Assembly (NCBI GenBank): GCA_029210175.1 | Contig: JARGPL010000037.1 | Location: 62,001-126,000 of the forward strand | Source of the DNA: Minwuia sp. | Lineage (GTDB): Bacteria; Pseudomonadota; Alphaproteobacteria; Minwuiales; Minwuiaceae | Direction: 5' to 3' | DNA length: 64,000 nucleotides | Shown: in pieces, positions 26,716 to 35,309 of the stretch | How the letters are laid out: each line of letters opens with the position of its first letter | How positions within the stretch are numbered: position 1 is the first letter of the stretch | Program-made: the position numbers and the translations under genes | The notes under the pieces: generated by a model | Told to the model about the DNA's origin: nothing | Seen by the model: only the letters and a program-made list of their open reading frames with translations | Databases searched by the model: none

Positions 26716-27381
26716 TCAGGTGATCCGCGCGATGGCGGCGTCGAGCTGGTCGAAATGGTCGATCACCGCGTCCGCGCCCAGATCGTGGGCTGAACCCCGG
26801 CCATAGCCGAAGCTGACGGCGACCACGGGAACACCGGCGTTGCGGGCGGCGCCGACATCGGTCGCGGAATCACCCACCATGATGGCCCGTTCCGCGTCAC
26901 CGCCGGCCAGCCGGATGGTTTCCAGCAGGTGGCGGCCGTCCGGTTTGCGGAACGCGAAGGTGTCCGACCCGACCACCGCGTCGAAGTGGTGGTGCAGGCC
27001 CAGCAGGTCCAGCATCCGGTCGGTGAAGTCGAAGCGCTTGTTGGTGCATATGGCGACCCTGGCGCCGCGCGCCTTCCAGCGCAGCACGGCGGCGATGGCA
27101 CCGGGAAAGGGTTCGCTCCGGTCGGCCAGATGGGCGCGGTAATGTTCCAGAAACAGGCCCATCAGGCGGTCGTAGGCTGCGCCTTCCGGCAGGTCACCGG
27201 TATCGCGGAAACTGCCCTGGATCATCGGTCCGGCCCCGTCGCCGATCAGGTCCTTCACCCGCGCGTAGGACACATCCGCCCGGCCTTCGTGCCGCAGCAG
27301 CCAGCGCACCGTGCCATAGAGGTCGGGGGCGGTGTCGATCAGGGTGCCGTCGAGATCGAATACGATGGTGTTCGCGATCAT
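26716..27381 (-). CDS. gph: HAD-superfamily hydrolase, probable phosphoglycolate phosphatase
   Basis: 221-residue HAD phosphatase. The nucleophile motif is VFDLDGTLIDTAPDL, motif II is ICTNKRFD, and motif III/IV is MVGDSATDVGAARNAG. The helical cap of the Gph subfamily lies between residues 20 and 85. It removes 2-phosphoglycolate from DNA repair and oxygenase side reactions; other small phosphate esters are possible. It is divergent from glmU across 167 bases. Confidence 0.82.
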   Translation of the reverse strand: MIANTIVFDLDGTLIDTAPDLYGTVRWLLRHEGRADVSYARVKDLIGDGAGPMIQGSFRDTGDLPEGAAYDRLMGLFLEHYRAHLADRSEPFPGAIAAVLRWKARGARVAICTNKRFDFTDRMLDLLGLHHHFDAVVGSDTFAFRKPDGRHLLETIRLAGGDAERAIMVGDSATDVGAARNAGVPVVAVSFGYGRGSAHDLGADAVIDHFDQLDAAIARIT

Positions 27382-27548
27382 GTCGGCCCGCCCATGTGAA
27401 GTACATTCTCCAAGAGGCGCGGTTTACAGCAGGAATGGCACGGTGTCTGCAACCCTCTGAAACATCGTTTGAATTGTTGTGCAACATGGGACTGTGCAAC
27501 TGTCGCCCCGCGTCGGGGTGCGAGGCAGATTTCTGGAAGGGGTCGGGT

Positions 27549-28922
27549 ATGGGTTCGAAGCCGGGTGGATCAAGGGCACTGGCAGCCGTCGTGCTGGCCG
27601 CAGGCAAGGGCACGCGGATGAAATCGGACTTGCCGAAGGTGCTGCACCGGGTCGCCGGCAAGCCGATGATCAACCACATTCTGGATGCGCTGGCACCGCT
27701 GCAACCCGCGCGCACGACGGCGGTCGTGGCCCCGGGCTATGACGATGTGGCCGCCGCCGTTGCCCCTGCCGAGACCGCGATCCAGAGCCCTGCACGCGGC
27801 ACCGGTGACGCGGTGCTGGCGGCGCGGGAGACCCTGACGGATTTCGACGGCACCGTGCTGGTACTGTTCGGTGATACGCCGCTGCTGACCACCGCCACCA
27901 TCACCGCGATGGTCGATGCCATGGACGGGTCGGAAGATCCGGCGGTCGCCGTGCTGGGGTTCCGCCCCGAAGATCCGGCGGCCTATGGTCGGCTGGTGAC
28001 ATCGGGTGAGGGGCAGCTGGAAGCCATTGTCGAATTCAAGGACTGTTCCGACGCGCAGAAGCAGATCACGCTCTGCAATGCCGGGATCATGGGGCTGGAC
28101 GGCCGGGTGGCGCTGTCGCTGCTGGAACGGATCGACAGCAACAATGCGCAGAACGAATTCTACCTGACCGATGTGGTGGCCATCGCCCGCAGTGACGGGC
28201 GCGCCTGCGTCGTCGTCGAAGGCGATGAGGAAGAGGTCATGGGCGTCGACAGCCGGCTGAAGCTGGCGGAGGCGGAAGCCGTGGCCCAGCGTCGCCTGCG
28301 GGCGGCGGCGATGGCCAACGGGGCAACCCTGATCGCGCCGGAAACCATCTGGTTTTCCACTGACACCGCGCTGGGCCGCGATGTGGTGATCGAACCGCAT
28401 GTGGTCTTCGGCCCGGGCGTGACTGTGGCCGACAATGTGCGCATCAAGTCGTTCAGTCATCTGGAAGGGGCGACCCTGGCGACCAAGGCCGACATCGGAC
28501 CCTACGCCCGCCTGCGCCCCGGCGCGGATGTGCGCGAAGGGGCAAAGATCGGCAACTTCGTCGAGGTGAAGAAGGCGGTGATCGAAGAGGGCGCGAAGGT
28601 CAATCACCTCAGCTACATCGGTGACGCGCATGTCGGGGCAGGGGCGAACATCGGTGCCGGTACAATCACCTGCAACTACGACGGTTTCCTGAAGTATCAG
28701 ACCAATATCGGTGCCGGGGCCTTCATCGGGTCCAACAGCGCGCTGGTGGCACCGGTGACCATCGGCGCCGGTGCCATCGTTGGTGCCGGTTCGACCATTG
28801 CCAAGGATGTACCCGAAAATGCGCTGGTCGTGACCCGCGCCAGGCCTGTTGCAAAGGACGGCTGGGCAGCGGATTTCCGCGTCCGGCAAGCCGCCGCCAA
28901 GGCTGCGCAGAAGAAAAGATAG
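27549..28922 (+). CDS. glmU: Bifunctional GlcNAc-1-P uridyltransferase / GlcN-1-P acetyltransferase
   Basis: 457 residues with both GlmU activities for UDP-N-acetylglucosamine, precursor of peptidoglycan and LPS. The N-terminal uridyltransferase has VVLAAGKGTRMKSDLPKVLH; the C-terminal left-handed beta-helix acetyltransferase has many hexapeptides, with NFVEVKKAVIEEGAKVNHLSYIGDA and GTITCNYDGF. The ATG at 27549 is chosen because GGAAGG sits eight bases upstream; an in-frame upstream extension to 27396 lacks homology. Upstream, two TGTGCAAC repeats (27478, 27493) and a CCCCG-CGT-CGGGG hairpin (27506-27518) lie in the divergent control region. Confidence 0.96.
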   Translation: MGSKPGGSRALAAVVLAAGKGTRMKSDLPKVLHRVAGKPMINHILDALAPLQPARTTAVVAPGYDDVAAAVAPAETAIQSPARGTGDAVLAARETLTDFDGTVLVLFGDTPLLTTATITAMVDAMDGSEDPAVAVLGFRPEDPAAYGRLVTSGEGQLEAIVEFKDCSDAQKQITLCNAGIMGLDGRVALSLLERIDSNNAQNEFYLTDVVAIARSDGRACVVVEGDEEEVMGVDSRLKLAEAEAVAQRRLRAAAMANGATLIAPETIWFSTDTALGRDVVIEPHVVFGPGVTVADNVRIKSFSHLEGATLATKADIGPYARLRPGADVREGAKIGNFVEVKKAVIEEGAKVNHLSYIGDAHVGAGANIGAGTITCNYDGFLKYQTNIGAGAFIGSNSALVAPVTIGAGAIVGAGSTIAKDVPENALVVTRARPVAKDGWAADFRVRQAAAKAAQKKR

Positions 28923-28947
28923 AACCGCCGTCTCTCTGACGGCAGAA

Positions 28948-29032
28948 GCCTGCATCGGCCCTCGCCCCCACCCGACTGCCTGCGCCCGTATCCTGATTGG
29001 ATGGCCGGGTGGGGGCGAGGGCCGATGCAGGC
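28948..29032. repeat. Perfect 27-bp inverted repeat between glmU and glmS
   Basis: Bases 28948-28974 are exactly complementary to 29006-29032, leaving a 31-base loop (28975-29005). The arms are very GC-rich (GGCCCTCGCCCCCACCCG core). The RNA would be an extremely stable stem. It lies 26 bases after the glmU stop and 32 before the glmS start, so it may serve as terminator, attenuator or transcript-end protector, or it may be a copy of a genomic palindromic repeat. No poly-U follows. Confidence 0.92.
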
Positions 29033-29064
29033 GCCAATCAACAAGCGATCTGAGGAACTGAGCC

Positions 29065-30888
29065 ATGTGTGGAATTGTCGGTGTCATCGGGAACGATACG
29101 GTTGCGGCCCGCCTGGTCGAGGGGCTGCGACGGCTGGAATATCGCGGCTATGATTCCGCCGGGATCGCGACCCTGGTCGACGGCGGCATCGACCGCCGCC
29201 GGGCCGAGGGCAAGCTGATCAATCTGGAGAACGTGGTGCGCGAGCAGCCGCTGGACGGCATCATCGGCATCGGCCATACCCGCTGGGCCACCCATGGTGT
29301 ACCGAACCAGACCAACGCACACCCGCATGCGACCGACAAGGTGGCGCTGGTCCACAACGGCATCATCGAGAACTACCGCGAACTGGCTGCCGAACTGTCC
29401 GCAGCCGGGGCGGTTTTCGCCTCCGAAACCGATACCGAGATCGTTGCGCACCTGATCACCCGCAACATCAATGACGGTGACACGCCGCAACAGGCCGTGG
29501 CCCGCGCCCTGAAACGGCTGGAAGGCGCTTTCGCCCTGGCCATCATCTTCGCCGGTCATGACGGCATGATGATCGGTGCCCGCCGTGGCAGCCCGCTGGC
29601 CGTGGGTTATGGCGACGGGGAGATGTTCCTGGGCTCCGACGCCATGGCGCTGGCCCCCATGACCAACCGCATCAGCTACCTGGAAGAAGGGGACTATGTC
29701 GTTCTGGGCAAGGACGGCGGCACCTTCTACGACGCCGATGACAATGAGGTCGTGCGGGAGGTCAAGCAGTCCGCGATCTCCGGTGCCATGATCGGCAAGG
29801 GCAATCACCGCCACTTCATGCTGAAGGAGATATTCGAACAGCCTGCCGTCATCGGTGACACGCTGCACAGCTATCTCAACCCGGCGACGGGCGAGATTCA
29901 CATGCCGCCGATGCCGTTCGACATGGCCAAGGTAACCAAGGTGACGATCATCGCCTGCGGCACGTCGTTCTATGCGGCGATGGTGGCGAAATACTGGTTC
30001 GAGAGCGTGGCACGGCTGGCGGTCGAGGTCGATGTGGCCTCCGAATTCCGCTATCGCGAGGCACCGCTGCCGGCGGGGGGACTTGCCATCTTCATCTCCC
30101 AGTCCGGGGAGACGGCGGACACGCTGGCGGCCCTGCAGTACGCGAAGGCCAACGGCCAGCATATCGCGGCAATCGTGAACGTGCCCGAAAGCTCCATCGC
30201 GCGCGAAGCCGATCTGGTGCTGCCGACGCTTGCCGGCCCAGAGATCGGTGTTGCCTCCACCAAGGCGTTCACCTGCCAGCTGGCCACGCTGGCCTGTCTG
30301 GTGATTGCCACTGCCCGCGCCAGGGGCGCGATCGACGAGGCGGAGGAAGACCGCCTGTCCGCCGCCATCGCCCATGTGCCGGCCATGGCCGCCGAGGTAC
30401 TGAACCATGACGACAGGATCCGCGCGTTGGCACACAACATCTTCGAAGCGCGCGACGTGCTGTATCTGGGGCGCGGACCCGGTTATCCGATCGCGCTGGA
30501 AGGTGCGCTGAAACTGAAGGAAATTTCATACATCCACGCCGAAGGCTACGCCTCCGGCGAGATGAAGCATGGCCCCATCGCCCTGATCGATGAACTGGTG
30601 CCGGTGATCGTCATTGCGCCGAGTGACAAGTGGTTCGACAAGACGATTTCCAACATGCGCGAAGTCATGGCCCGTGGCGGACGGGTGATCTTCCTGTCCG
30701 ACAAGGTGGGCCTGGACGAGGTGGGTGATGATGCCTGGGCCACGGTGGAATTGCCGATAGCTGACCCGTTCGTGGCGCCGATTCTCTATTCCATCCCTGT
30801 GCAGTTGCTCGCCTATCATGTGGCGGTGCTGAAGGGGACAGATGTGGACCAGCCGAGGAACCTCGCCAAGTCAGTCACCGTGGAATAG
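29065..30888 (+). CDS. glmS: Glutamine-fructose-6-phosphate aminotransferase (isomerising)
   Basis: 607 residues, full length. Makes glucosamine-6-phosphate, the substrate chain for GlmU. The catalytic N-terminal cysteine is Cys2 in MCGIVGVIG; RRLEYRGYDSAGIA and GHTRWATHG follow in the glutaminase half. The two SIS isomerase domains carry ACGTSFYAAMVAKYW, SQSGETADTLAAL and the C-terminal DQPRNLAKSVTVE. GlmS and glmU are co-oriented and separated only by the 27-bp inverted repeat. No glmS ribozyme is present, as expected outside Firmicutes. Confidence 0.97.
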   Translation: MCGIVGVIGNDTVAARLVEGLRRLEYRGYDSAGIATLVDGGIDRRRAEGKLINLENVVREQPLDGIIGIGHTRWATHGVPNQTNAHPHATDKVALVHNGIIENYRELAAELSAAGAVFASETDTEIVAHLITRNINDGDTPQQAVARALKRLEGAFALAIIFAGHDGMMIGARRGSPLAVGYGDGEMFLGSDAMALAPMTNRISYLEEGDYVVLGKDGGTFYDADDNEVVREVKQSAISGAMIGKGNHRHFMLKEIFEQPAVIGDTLHSYLNPATGEIHMPPMPFDMAKVTKVTIIACGTSFYAAMVAKYWFESVARLAVEVDVASEFRYREAPLPAGGLAIFISQSGETADTLAALQYAKANGQHIAAIVNVPESSIAREADLVLPTLAGPEIGVASTKAFTCQLATLACLVIATARARGAIDEAEEDRLSAAIAHVPAMAAEVLNHDDRIRALAHNIFEARDVLYLGRGPGYPIALEGALKLKEISYIHAEGYASGEMKHGPIALIDELVPVIVIAPSDKWFDKTISNMREVMARGGRVIFLSDKVGLDEVGDDAWATVELPIADPFVAPILYSIPVQLLAYHVAVLKGTDVDQPRNLAKSVTVE

Positions 30889-31006
30889 CCGACGACCCTC
30901 GTGAGATATCCGGGAGCTTGTGTCCAACAGGACTTGTGCCAACGATCGCATTTTGGCAATTTCACAGATGTGCTTGGGGGGCGCTGTATTCAGGCGGAAA
31001 CTGGGC

Positions 31007-31856
31007 ATGGCTGAATTGCCACCGACGTCGGCGATCGATGAACAGACCGACAGCGGGTTGGCGGATGCGGTGCTGCGACTCCAGGCTGAGAATGCCCTGC
31101 GCAAGGAAAGCGCGGACAATCGTGCGAAAAAGGGCATCTTCCTGACCAGCATGAGCCATGAACTGCCATGACCGCTGAATGCCATCGTTGGTCTTGCTGA
31201 ATTTCTGCTGACGGATGTCGGGCGTGCATTGGGGGAAACCAGGCAGGCGCAGTACCTGAGCGATATCGTCTTCTCCAGCCGCCACCTGAGTGCGATCATC
31301 AACGACATCCTGGATCTGAGCAGTGCGGAGACTGGCCAGTACAGGATCTGCCTGACCGATGTGCCTGTACGCGAGAATCTGGAACGCGTGCGGCGCATGT
31401 TTGCTGCGAAGGCGGCGGAACAGGACGTGCAACTGATCATCGACATGGCGGAAGATGACGAGATCTCGATCCGGGTCGATCAGCGCGCGCTCAATCAGAT
31501 GTTGATCAGTCTGGTGGCCAACAGCCTGCGACATACGACTGCCAACGGGACGATCCGGCTTGAATGCCAGGCATCCGACGCCGGTCTCGACATTGCTGGT
31601 GCGCGACACCGGTTCAGGTATCGCGGTCGATGAGATCGACATCGTCCTGCGTCCGTTTCAGCGCGGCAGCAATGTCGGCACCGGGGACAATGGCATCGGG
31701 CTGGGGCTGGCGCTGACGCGCGAATTGATGGACTCGCATGGTGGCCAGCTGCGCCTGGAGAGCGCCGTGGGTCAGGGCACAACCGTCACCCTGCATTTCC
31801 CCGATGCCATGGTGTTCGCGAGCCTGGGCACCATGACCGAGCCGGATGTCGCCTGA
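31007..31856 (+). pseudogene. Broken histidine kinase (stop in H-box and a frameshift)
   Basis: Remnant of a PAS-less sensor kinase. A coiled segment (VLRLQAENALRKES) leads to FLTSMSHELP and then a TGA at 31169-31171, where a normal kinase has HELRTPLNAI; the frame continues after the stop with PLNAIVGLAEFL and a good HisKA/HATPase sequence including NQMLISLVANSLRHT. Near 31585 the frame shifts: the next part, LLVRDTGSGIAVDEID to GIGLGLALTRELMDSHGG, is read in another frame to 31856. Two independent lesions make a working product unlikely. The ATG at 31007 has GGCGGAAA upstream. Confidence 0.85.
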
Positions 31857-31886
31857 CCGGCAGGACGCCCGACGCCCGATCTCGAA

Positions 31887-32417
31887 TTACGCAGACTGTG
31901 CGGCTTTCATGGCCTTTTCGATCAGCTTGCAGGCCTCTCCCGCTTCACCCCAGCGCTGAACCTTCACCCACTTGCCACTCTCCAGATCCTTGTAATGCTC
32001 AAAGAAGTGGGCGATCTGGTCCAGCAGGATCTGGGGCAGGGCGCGGTAGCTTTCGACGTTGCTGTAGTACGGATGCAGGGAATCATGCGGCACGGCCAGC
32101 AGCTTCTCATCCAGCCCGGCCTCATCTTCCATGATCAGCACACCGATAGGGCGCGACCGCAACACCGCGCCTGGCACCACGGGCACGTTGCCCGCGACCA
32201 GCACGTCCACCGGATCGCCGTCATCGGCCAGCGTGTGCGGGATGAAGCCATAGTTGCAGGGATAGAACATCGACGTGTGCAGGAACCGGTCCACGACCAT
32301 GGCCCCGGACGCCTTGTCGATCTCGTACTTCACGGGCACGCCGCCAATCGGAATCTCGATGATGACATTGATGTCCCAGGGAGCGTTCTTGCCGACCGGG
32401 ATGTTGTCTATGATCAT
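31887..32417 (-). CDS. ppa: Inorganic pyrophosphatase (family I)
   Basis: 176 residues, standard for bacterial soluble family I PPase. Hydrolyses PPi released by biosynthetic reactions. Conserved: [18 protein letters not shown], the metal-binding [10 protein letters not shown] and [15 protein letters not shown] near the C-terminus. The ATG at 32417 has AGGAGAA eight bases upstream; the open frame beyond it has no homology. It is divergent from the flavoenzyme gene across 114 bases. Confidence 0.96.
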   Translation of the reverse strand: MIIDNIPVGKNAPWDINVIIEIPIGGVPVKYEIDKASGAMVVDRFLHTSMFYPCNYGFIPHTLADDGDPVDVLVAGNVPVVPGAVLRSRPIGVLIMEDEAGLDEKLLAVPHDSLHPYYSNVESYRALPQILLDQIAHFFEHYKDLESGKWVKVQRWGEAGEACKLIEKAMKAAQSA

Positions 32418-32531
32418 GGTAGTGTTCTCCTGCGCGAGGGTCGGTTTCATAGCATGTTCGCGCCGGGAACAGGGACAGAGTTTGGGGTTGGGGGGACTGT
32501 GGTGTGAACGCTTTGGCCAGGAGACTGCCGC

Positions 32532-33956
32532 GTGAATGATCTTGCACCCAGCGTTCTGGATCGGCTGAAGGGCGTTGTGGGCTCGCGGGGCTTCATCGAT
32601 CAGCCCGACGACATGCTGCCCTATACGGTGGAACACCGCGACAAGTGGCAGGGTGTCTCGCCCCTGGTGGTCCGGCCAGGGTCGGTGGCCGAGGTGCAGC
32701 AGGTCATGGCGATCTGCAACGAAACCCGGACGCCGGTGGTGCCGCAGGGCGGCAATACCGGGCTGGTGGGGGGCTCCATACCCTTCGGCCACGGGGATGA
32801 AGTGATCCTGTCGCTCAACCGCCTGAAGGCTATTCGCGGTGTCGATGCCATGAATGACACGATCACGGTGGAGGCCGGTTGCGTGCTGCAGGATGTGCAG
32901 CAGGCAGCGGACGCCGTGGATCGGCTGTTTCCGATGCGCATCGCGTCGGAGGGCACGTGCCAGATCGGTGGCAATCTTTCCACGAACGCGGGCGGCACGG
33001 CCGTGCTGCGCTACGGCAACATGCGCGACCTGGTGCTGGGGTTGGAGGTGGTGTTGCCCGACGGCTCACTCTGGGAAGGGTTGCGTGGCCTGCGCAAGGA
33101 CAACACGGGTTATGACCTGAAACACCTGTTCGTCGGCGCCGAGGGCACGCTGGGGGTGATCACCGCAGCGGTCCTGAAACTGTTTCCGAAGCCGGCGGAT
33201 CGCCAGGTGGCCTTTGCCGCGCTGCCGGATCCGAAAGCGGCGGTGGCCTTGCTGTCGCTGGCCAAGTCGATCTCGGGTGGGCAGGTGACGGGGTTCGAGA
33301 TCATGCCGCGTCTGGGCCTGGACCTCGTGCTGCAACTGCTGCCGGACGCGCGTGACTCCATGAATGACAAGCACCCCTGGTACGTGCTGGTCGAGATGTC
33401 ATCGGGGGAGGGTGACGGTGCCCTGCGCGCCGCGCTGGAGCGGACGCTGGAACGCGGCTTCGAGAAGGAACTGGTGCTGGATGCCGTGATTGCCGAATCC
33501 GCCAGCCAGACGGATGCACTCTGGGCCTTGCGCGAAGGTCTGTCGGAAGCGCAGAAACTTGGCGGCGGCTCCATCAAGCATGATGTCTCGGTTCCCGTGC
33601 CGTTGATGCCGGACTTCATCGCCGCCGCCGATGCGGCCCTGCAGGACGTGGTGCCTGGGTTCCGGTCCGTCGCGTTCGGCCACATCGGGGACGGCAATGT
33701 CCATTACAACCCGCTGCAGCCGGAAGGGGCAGACAAGCAGGCATTCCTCGACCGCTGGCAGGACGTGGCCGTGGTGGTGCATGACATCGTGCACAGCATG
33801 GGCGGGTCCATCAGCGCAGAGCATGGTCTGGGTCGGCTGAAACGCGATGAGATCGAACGCTACAAGTCACCCGTGGAACTGGGGATCATGCGCGGCATCA
33901 AGCACACGCTGGACCCCAACGGCATCATGAACCCGGGCAAGGTGCTGAACTTCTAG
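32532..33956 (+). CDS. FAD-binding 2-hydroxyacid dehydrogenase (GlcD/LdhD/D2HGDH type)
   Basis: 474-residue flavoprotein. FAD_binding_4 domain: [16 protein letters not shown], then [38 protein letters not shown] and [16 protein letters not shown]. The C-terminal FAD-oxidase domain has [14 protein letters not shown] and [16 protein letters not shown] with the metal-binding histidines, ending in [12 protein letters not shown]. Relatives oxidise D-lactate, D-2-hydroxyglutarate or glycolate; the sequence does not decide among them. The start is GTG at 32532. It is a stand-alone gene. Confidence 0.87.
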   Translation: MNDLAPSVLDRLKGVVGSRGFIDQPDDMLPYTVEHRDKWQGVSPLVVRPGSVAEVQQVMAICNETRTPVVPQGGNTGLVGGSIPFGHGDEVILSLNRLKAIRGVDAMNDTITVEAGCVLQDVQQAADAVDRLFPMRIASEGTCQIGGNLSTNAGGTAVLRYGNMRDLVLGLEVVLPDGSLWEGLRGLRKDNTGYDLKHLFVGAEGTLGVITAAVLKLFPKPADRQVAFAALPDPKAAVALLSLAKSISGGQVTGFEIMPRLGLDLVLQLLPDARDSMNDKHPWYVLVEMSSGEGDGALRAALERTLERGFEKELVLDAVIAESASQTDALWALREGLSEAQKLGGGSIKHDVSVPVPLMPDFIAAADAALQDVVPGFRSVAFGHIGDGNVHYNPLQPEGADKQAFLDRWQDVAVVVHDIVHSMGGSISAEHGLGRLKRDEIERYKSPVELGIMRGIKHTLDPNGIMNPGKVLNF

Positions 33957-33958
33957 GG

Positions 33959-33987
33959 TCCCGGGTCGGCGCTGCGCGTGCCCGGGA
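33959..33987. repeat. Short extragenic palindrome after the flavoenzyme gene
   Basis: TCCCGGG (33959-33965) and CCCGGGA (33981-33987) form a 7-bp stem around a 15-base loop immediately after the stop codon at 33956. It is either a transcription end or another extragenic palindrome, followed 17 bases later by the tandem repeat. Confidence 0.5.
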
Positions 33988-34003
33988 TGGCAATCGGGTG
34001 TGG

Positions 34004-34134
34004 TGATCCGCCCGCTTGCCTCAAACCCACGGCGCACGCGGACTTGATCCGCCCGCTTGCCTCAAACCCACGGCGCACGCGGACTTGATCCGCCCGCTTG
34101 CCTCAAACCCACGGCGCACGCGGACTTGATCCGC
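34004..34134. repeat. Three perfect 41-bp tandem repeats plus an 8-bp partial copy
   Basis: Units occupy 34004-34044, 34045-34085 and 34086-34126, identical to each other, followed by the first eight bases of a fourth at 34127-34134. Each unit begins TGATCCGCCCGCTTGCC and ends GGCGCACGCGGACT. At the last junction the sequence forms a 9-bp stem GCACGCGGA/TCCGCGTGC around the loop CTTGA (34116-34138). The intact, disrupted copies look like an expanded extragenic palindrome. No gene lies between 33957 and 34207. Confidence 0.95.
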
Positions 34135-34207
34135 GTGCCCAGCCCTGCAGCGTTCGGGCGGCCCATCAACATTTCCCCGGTCTCTGTCAGCGGGGATCGG
34201 CGCCTGT

Positions 34208-35236
34208 TCAGCCGGCCAGAACGTCCAGGCAGCCCGTGGGGGCGAGGGTGGCGTCGGCGCGGGCCTTGTGGTCGCCCTTCAGGTGACCGTATAGGCTGCG
34301 CAGGCGGCTGAGGCATTTCACCTGATAGCGGAACGGTGCCTGGGCATAGGGACGGTCGAAGATCGTCATGCGGACTTCTTCATCATCGTTCTCGACGCTT
34401 GCCGCGTTCGCCGCCAGGAATGGCAGATAGGCTTCCCCGCATATGTGCAGCAGCGCGTGCAGCGCCTCGGGCAGGTCGGCATCGGTCGCCGCCCATTCGC
34501 CATCGCAGCCGGACAGGTCATCGGTCTGCCGGATCCAGTGGACAAGGGTTGGCGCACGGCGTCGCATCTCGGTCATTGATGTCGGATCATCGGCCAGGGT
34601 GCGAAGCTGCCCGAACAGGCCGAAATCCCCCAGCGACGGGCGGGTGCCGAACAGGTAACTGCCCAGACCAACGTGGGTTTCCAGCGCATCGACAGTGCGG
34701 GCAAAACTCTCTTCGATCACGCCACGGTTTTCTTCCGTGCAGCCAACCATGGCCATGCGGCTGACCTGGCGGTCACAGATTTCCCTGGCGAAGGCGCGGC
34801 GTTCCTCCAATGGGGCGGAGCCCGGGAAATGGTCGGTGGTTATCCACCAGGACGCGAAATCACGGTCGGCGGCATAGAACCACCGATAATGGAACATGGC
34901 CTTGGTCAGCCATTCGTCGCCCATGTCCTCGATCAGGTGAGACAGGAACGCGTGGACCGGATCTGTCGGCAGGATGGAACGCTCCTTGAACCGCTGTTCC
35001 AGTTCCATCGCGATGGGCGTGGAATCGACGCGCCAGGCGACGTCATCGGCGAACTGCACCATGGGGATGACCTGCGGCTTCACGTGGGCGGTATCGGCAC
35101 GCCGTTCCATGGTCCGCTGTTCCCAGATGTAGGGCAGTCGCCGGTAGCGCATGATCGCCCGCATCTTCACCGAATAGGGTGAGCCATTCTGGCCGAGAAG
35201 CCTGATCGGATCCGTCATCGTTCTGTTCGTCCCCAT
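34208..35236 (-). CDS. Glutathione S-transferase family protein
   Basis: 342 residues, longer than classical GSTs (about 210). The N-terminal thioredoxin-like domain reads IRLLGQNGSPYSVKMRAIMRYRRLPYIW, followed by PQVIPMVQFADD (cis-proline) and WRVDSTPIAMELEQRF. An all-helical C-terminal domain contains LGSYLFGTRPSLGDFGLFGQL. The C-terminal extra ~90 residues are of unknown purpose. An alternative start is ATG 35218. Such long GST-like proteins are common in alphaproteobacteria; the substrate is unknown. Confidence 0.83.
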   Translation of the reverse strand: MGTNRTMTDPIRLLGQNGSPYSVKMRAIMRYRRLPYIWEQRTMERRADTAHVKPQVIPMVQFADDVAWRVDSTPIAMELEQRFKERSILPTDPVHAFLSHLIEDMGDEWLTKAMFHYRWFYAADRDFASWWITTDHFPGSAPLEERRAFAREICDRQVSRMAMVGCTEENRGVIEESFARTVDALETHVGLGSYLFGTRPSLGDFGLFGQLRTLADDPTSMTEMRRRAPTLVHWIRQTDDLSGCDGEWAATDADLPEALHALLHICGEAYLPFLAANAASVENDDEEVRMTIFDRPYAQAPFRYQVKCLSRLRSLYGHLKGDHKARADATLAPTGCLDVLAG

Positions 35237-35309
35237 GCGCGACCAGCCCCTTCCCCAAGGGCTGATACCATCGCCGCATCATACAGAACCGATGGCAGAG
35301 CCCAACGTT

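Noticed and set aside
31169-31171. TGA in the kinase H-box read as selenocysteine
   Set aside because: No reason for Sec at this position, no SECIS-like hairpin noticed, and a second frameshift downstream shows decay.
34229-34243. Second copy of the glmU-glmS inverted-repeat arm (GTGGGGGCGAGGG)
   Set aside because: Only 13 bases match, inside the GST coding sequence and without the opposite arm; chance in GC-rich DNA.
34057-34311. Short frames through the 41-bp tandem repeats on both strands
   Set aside because: They arise because 41-bp units lack stops in some frames; no ribosome site or family look, and they overlap the GST gene.
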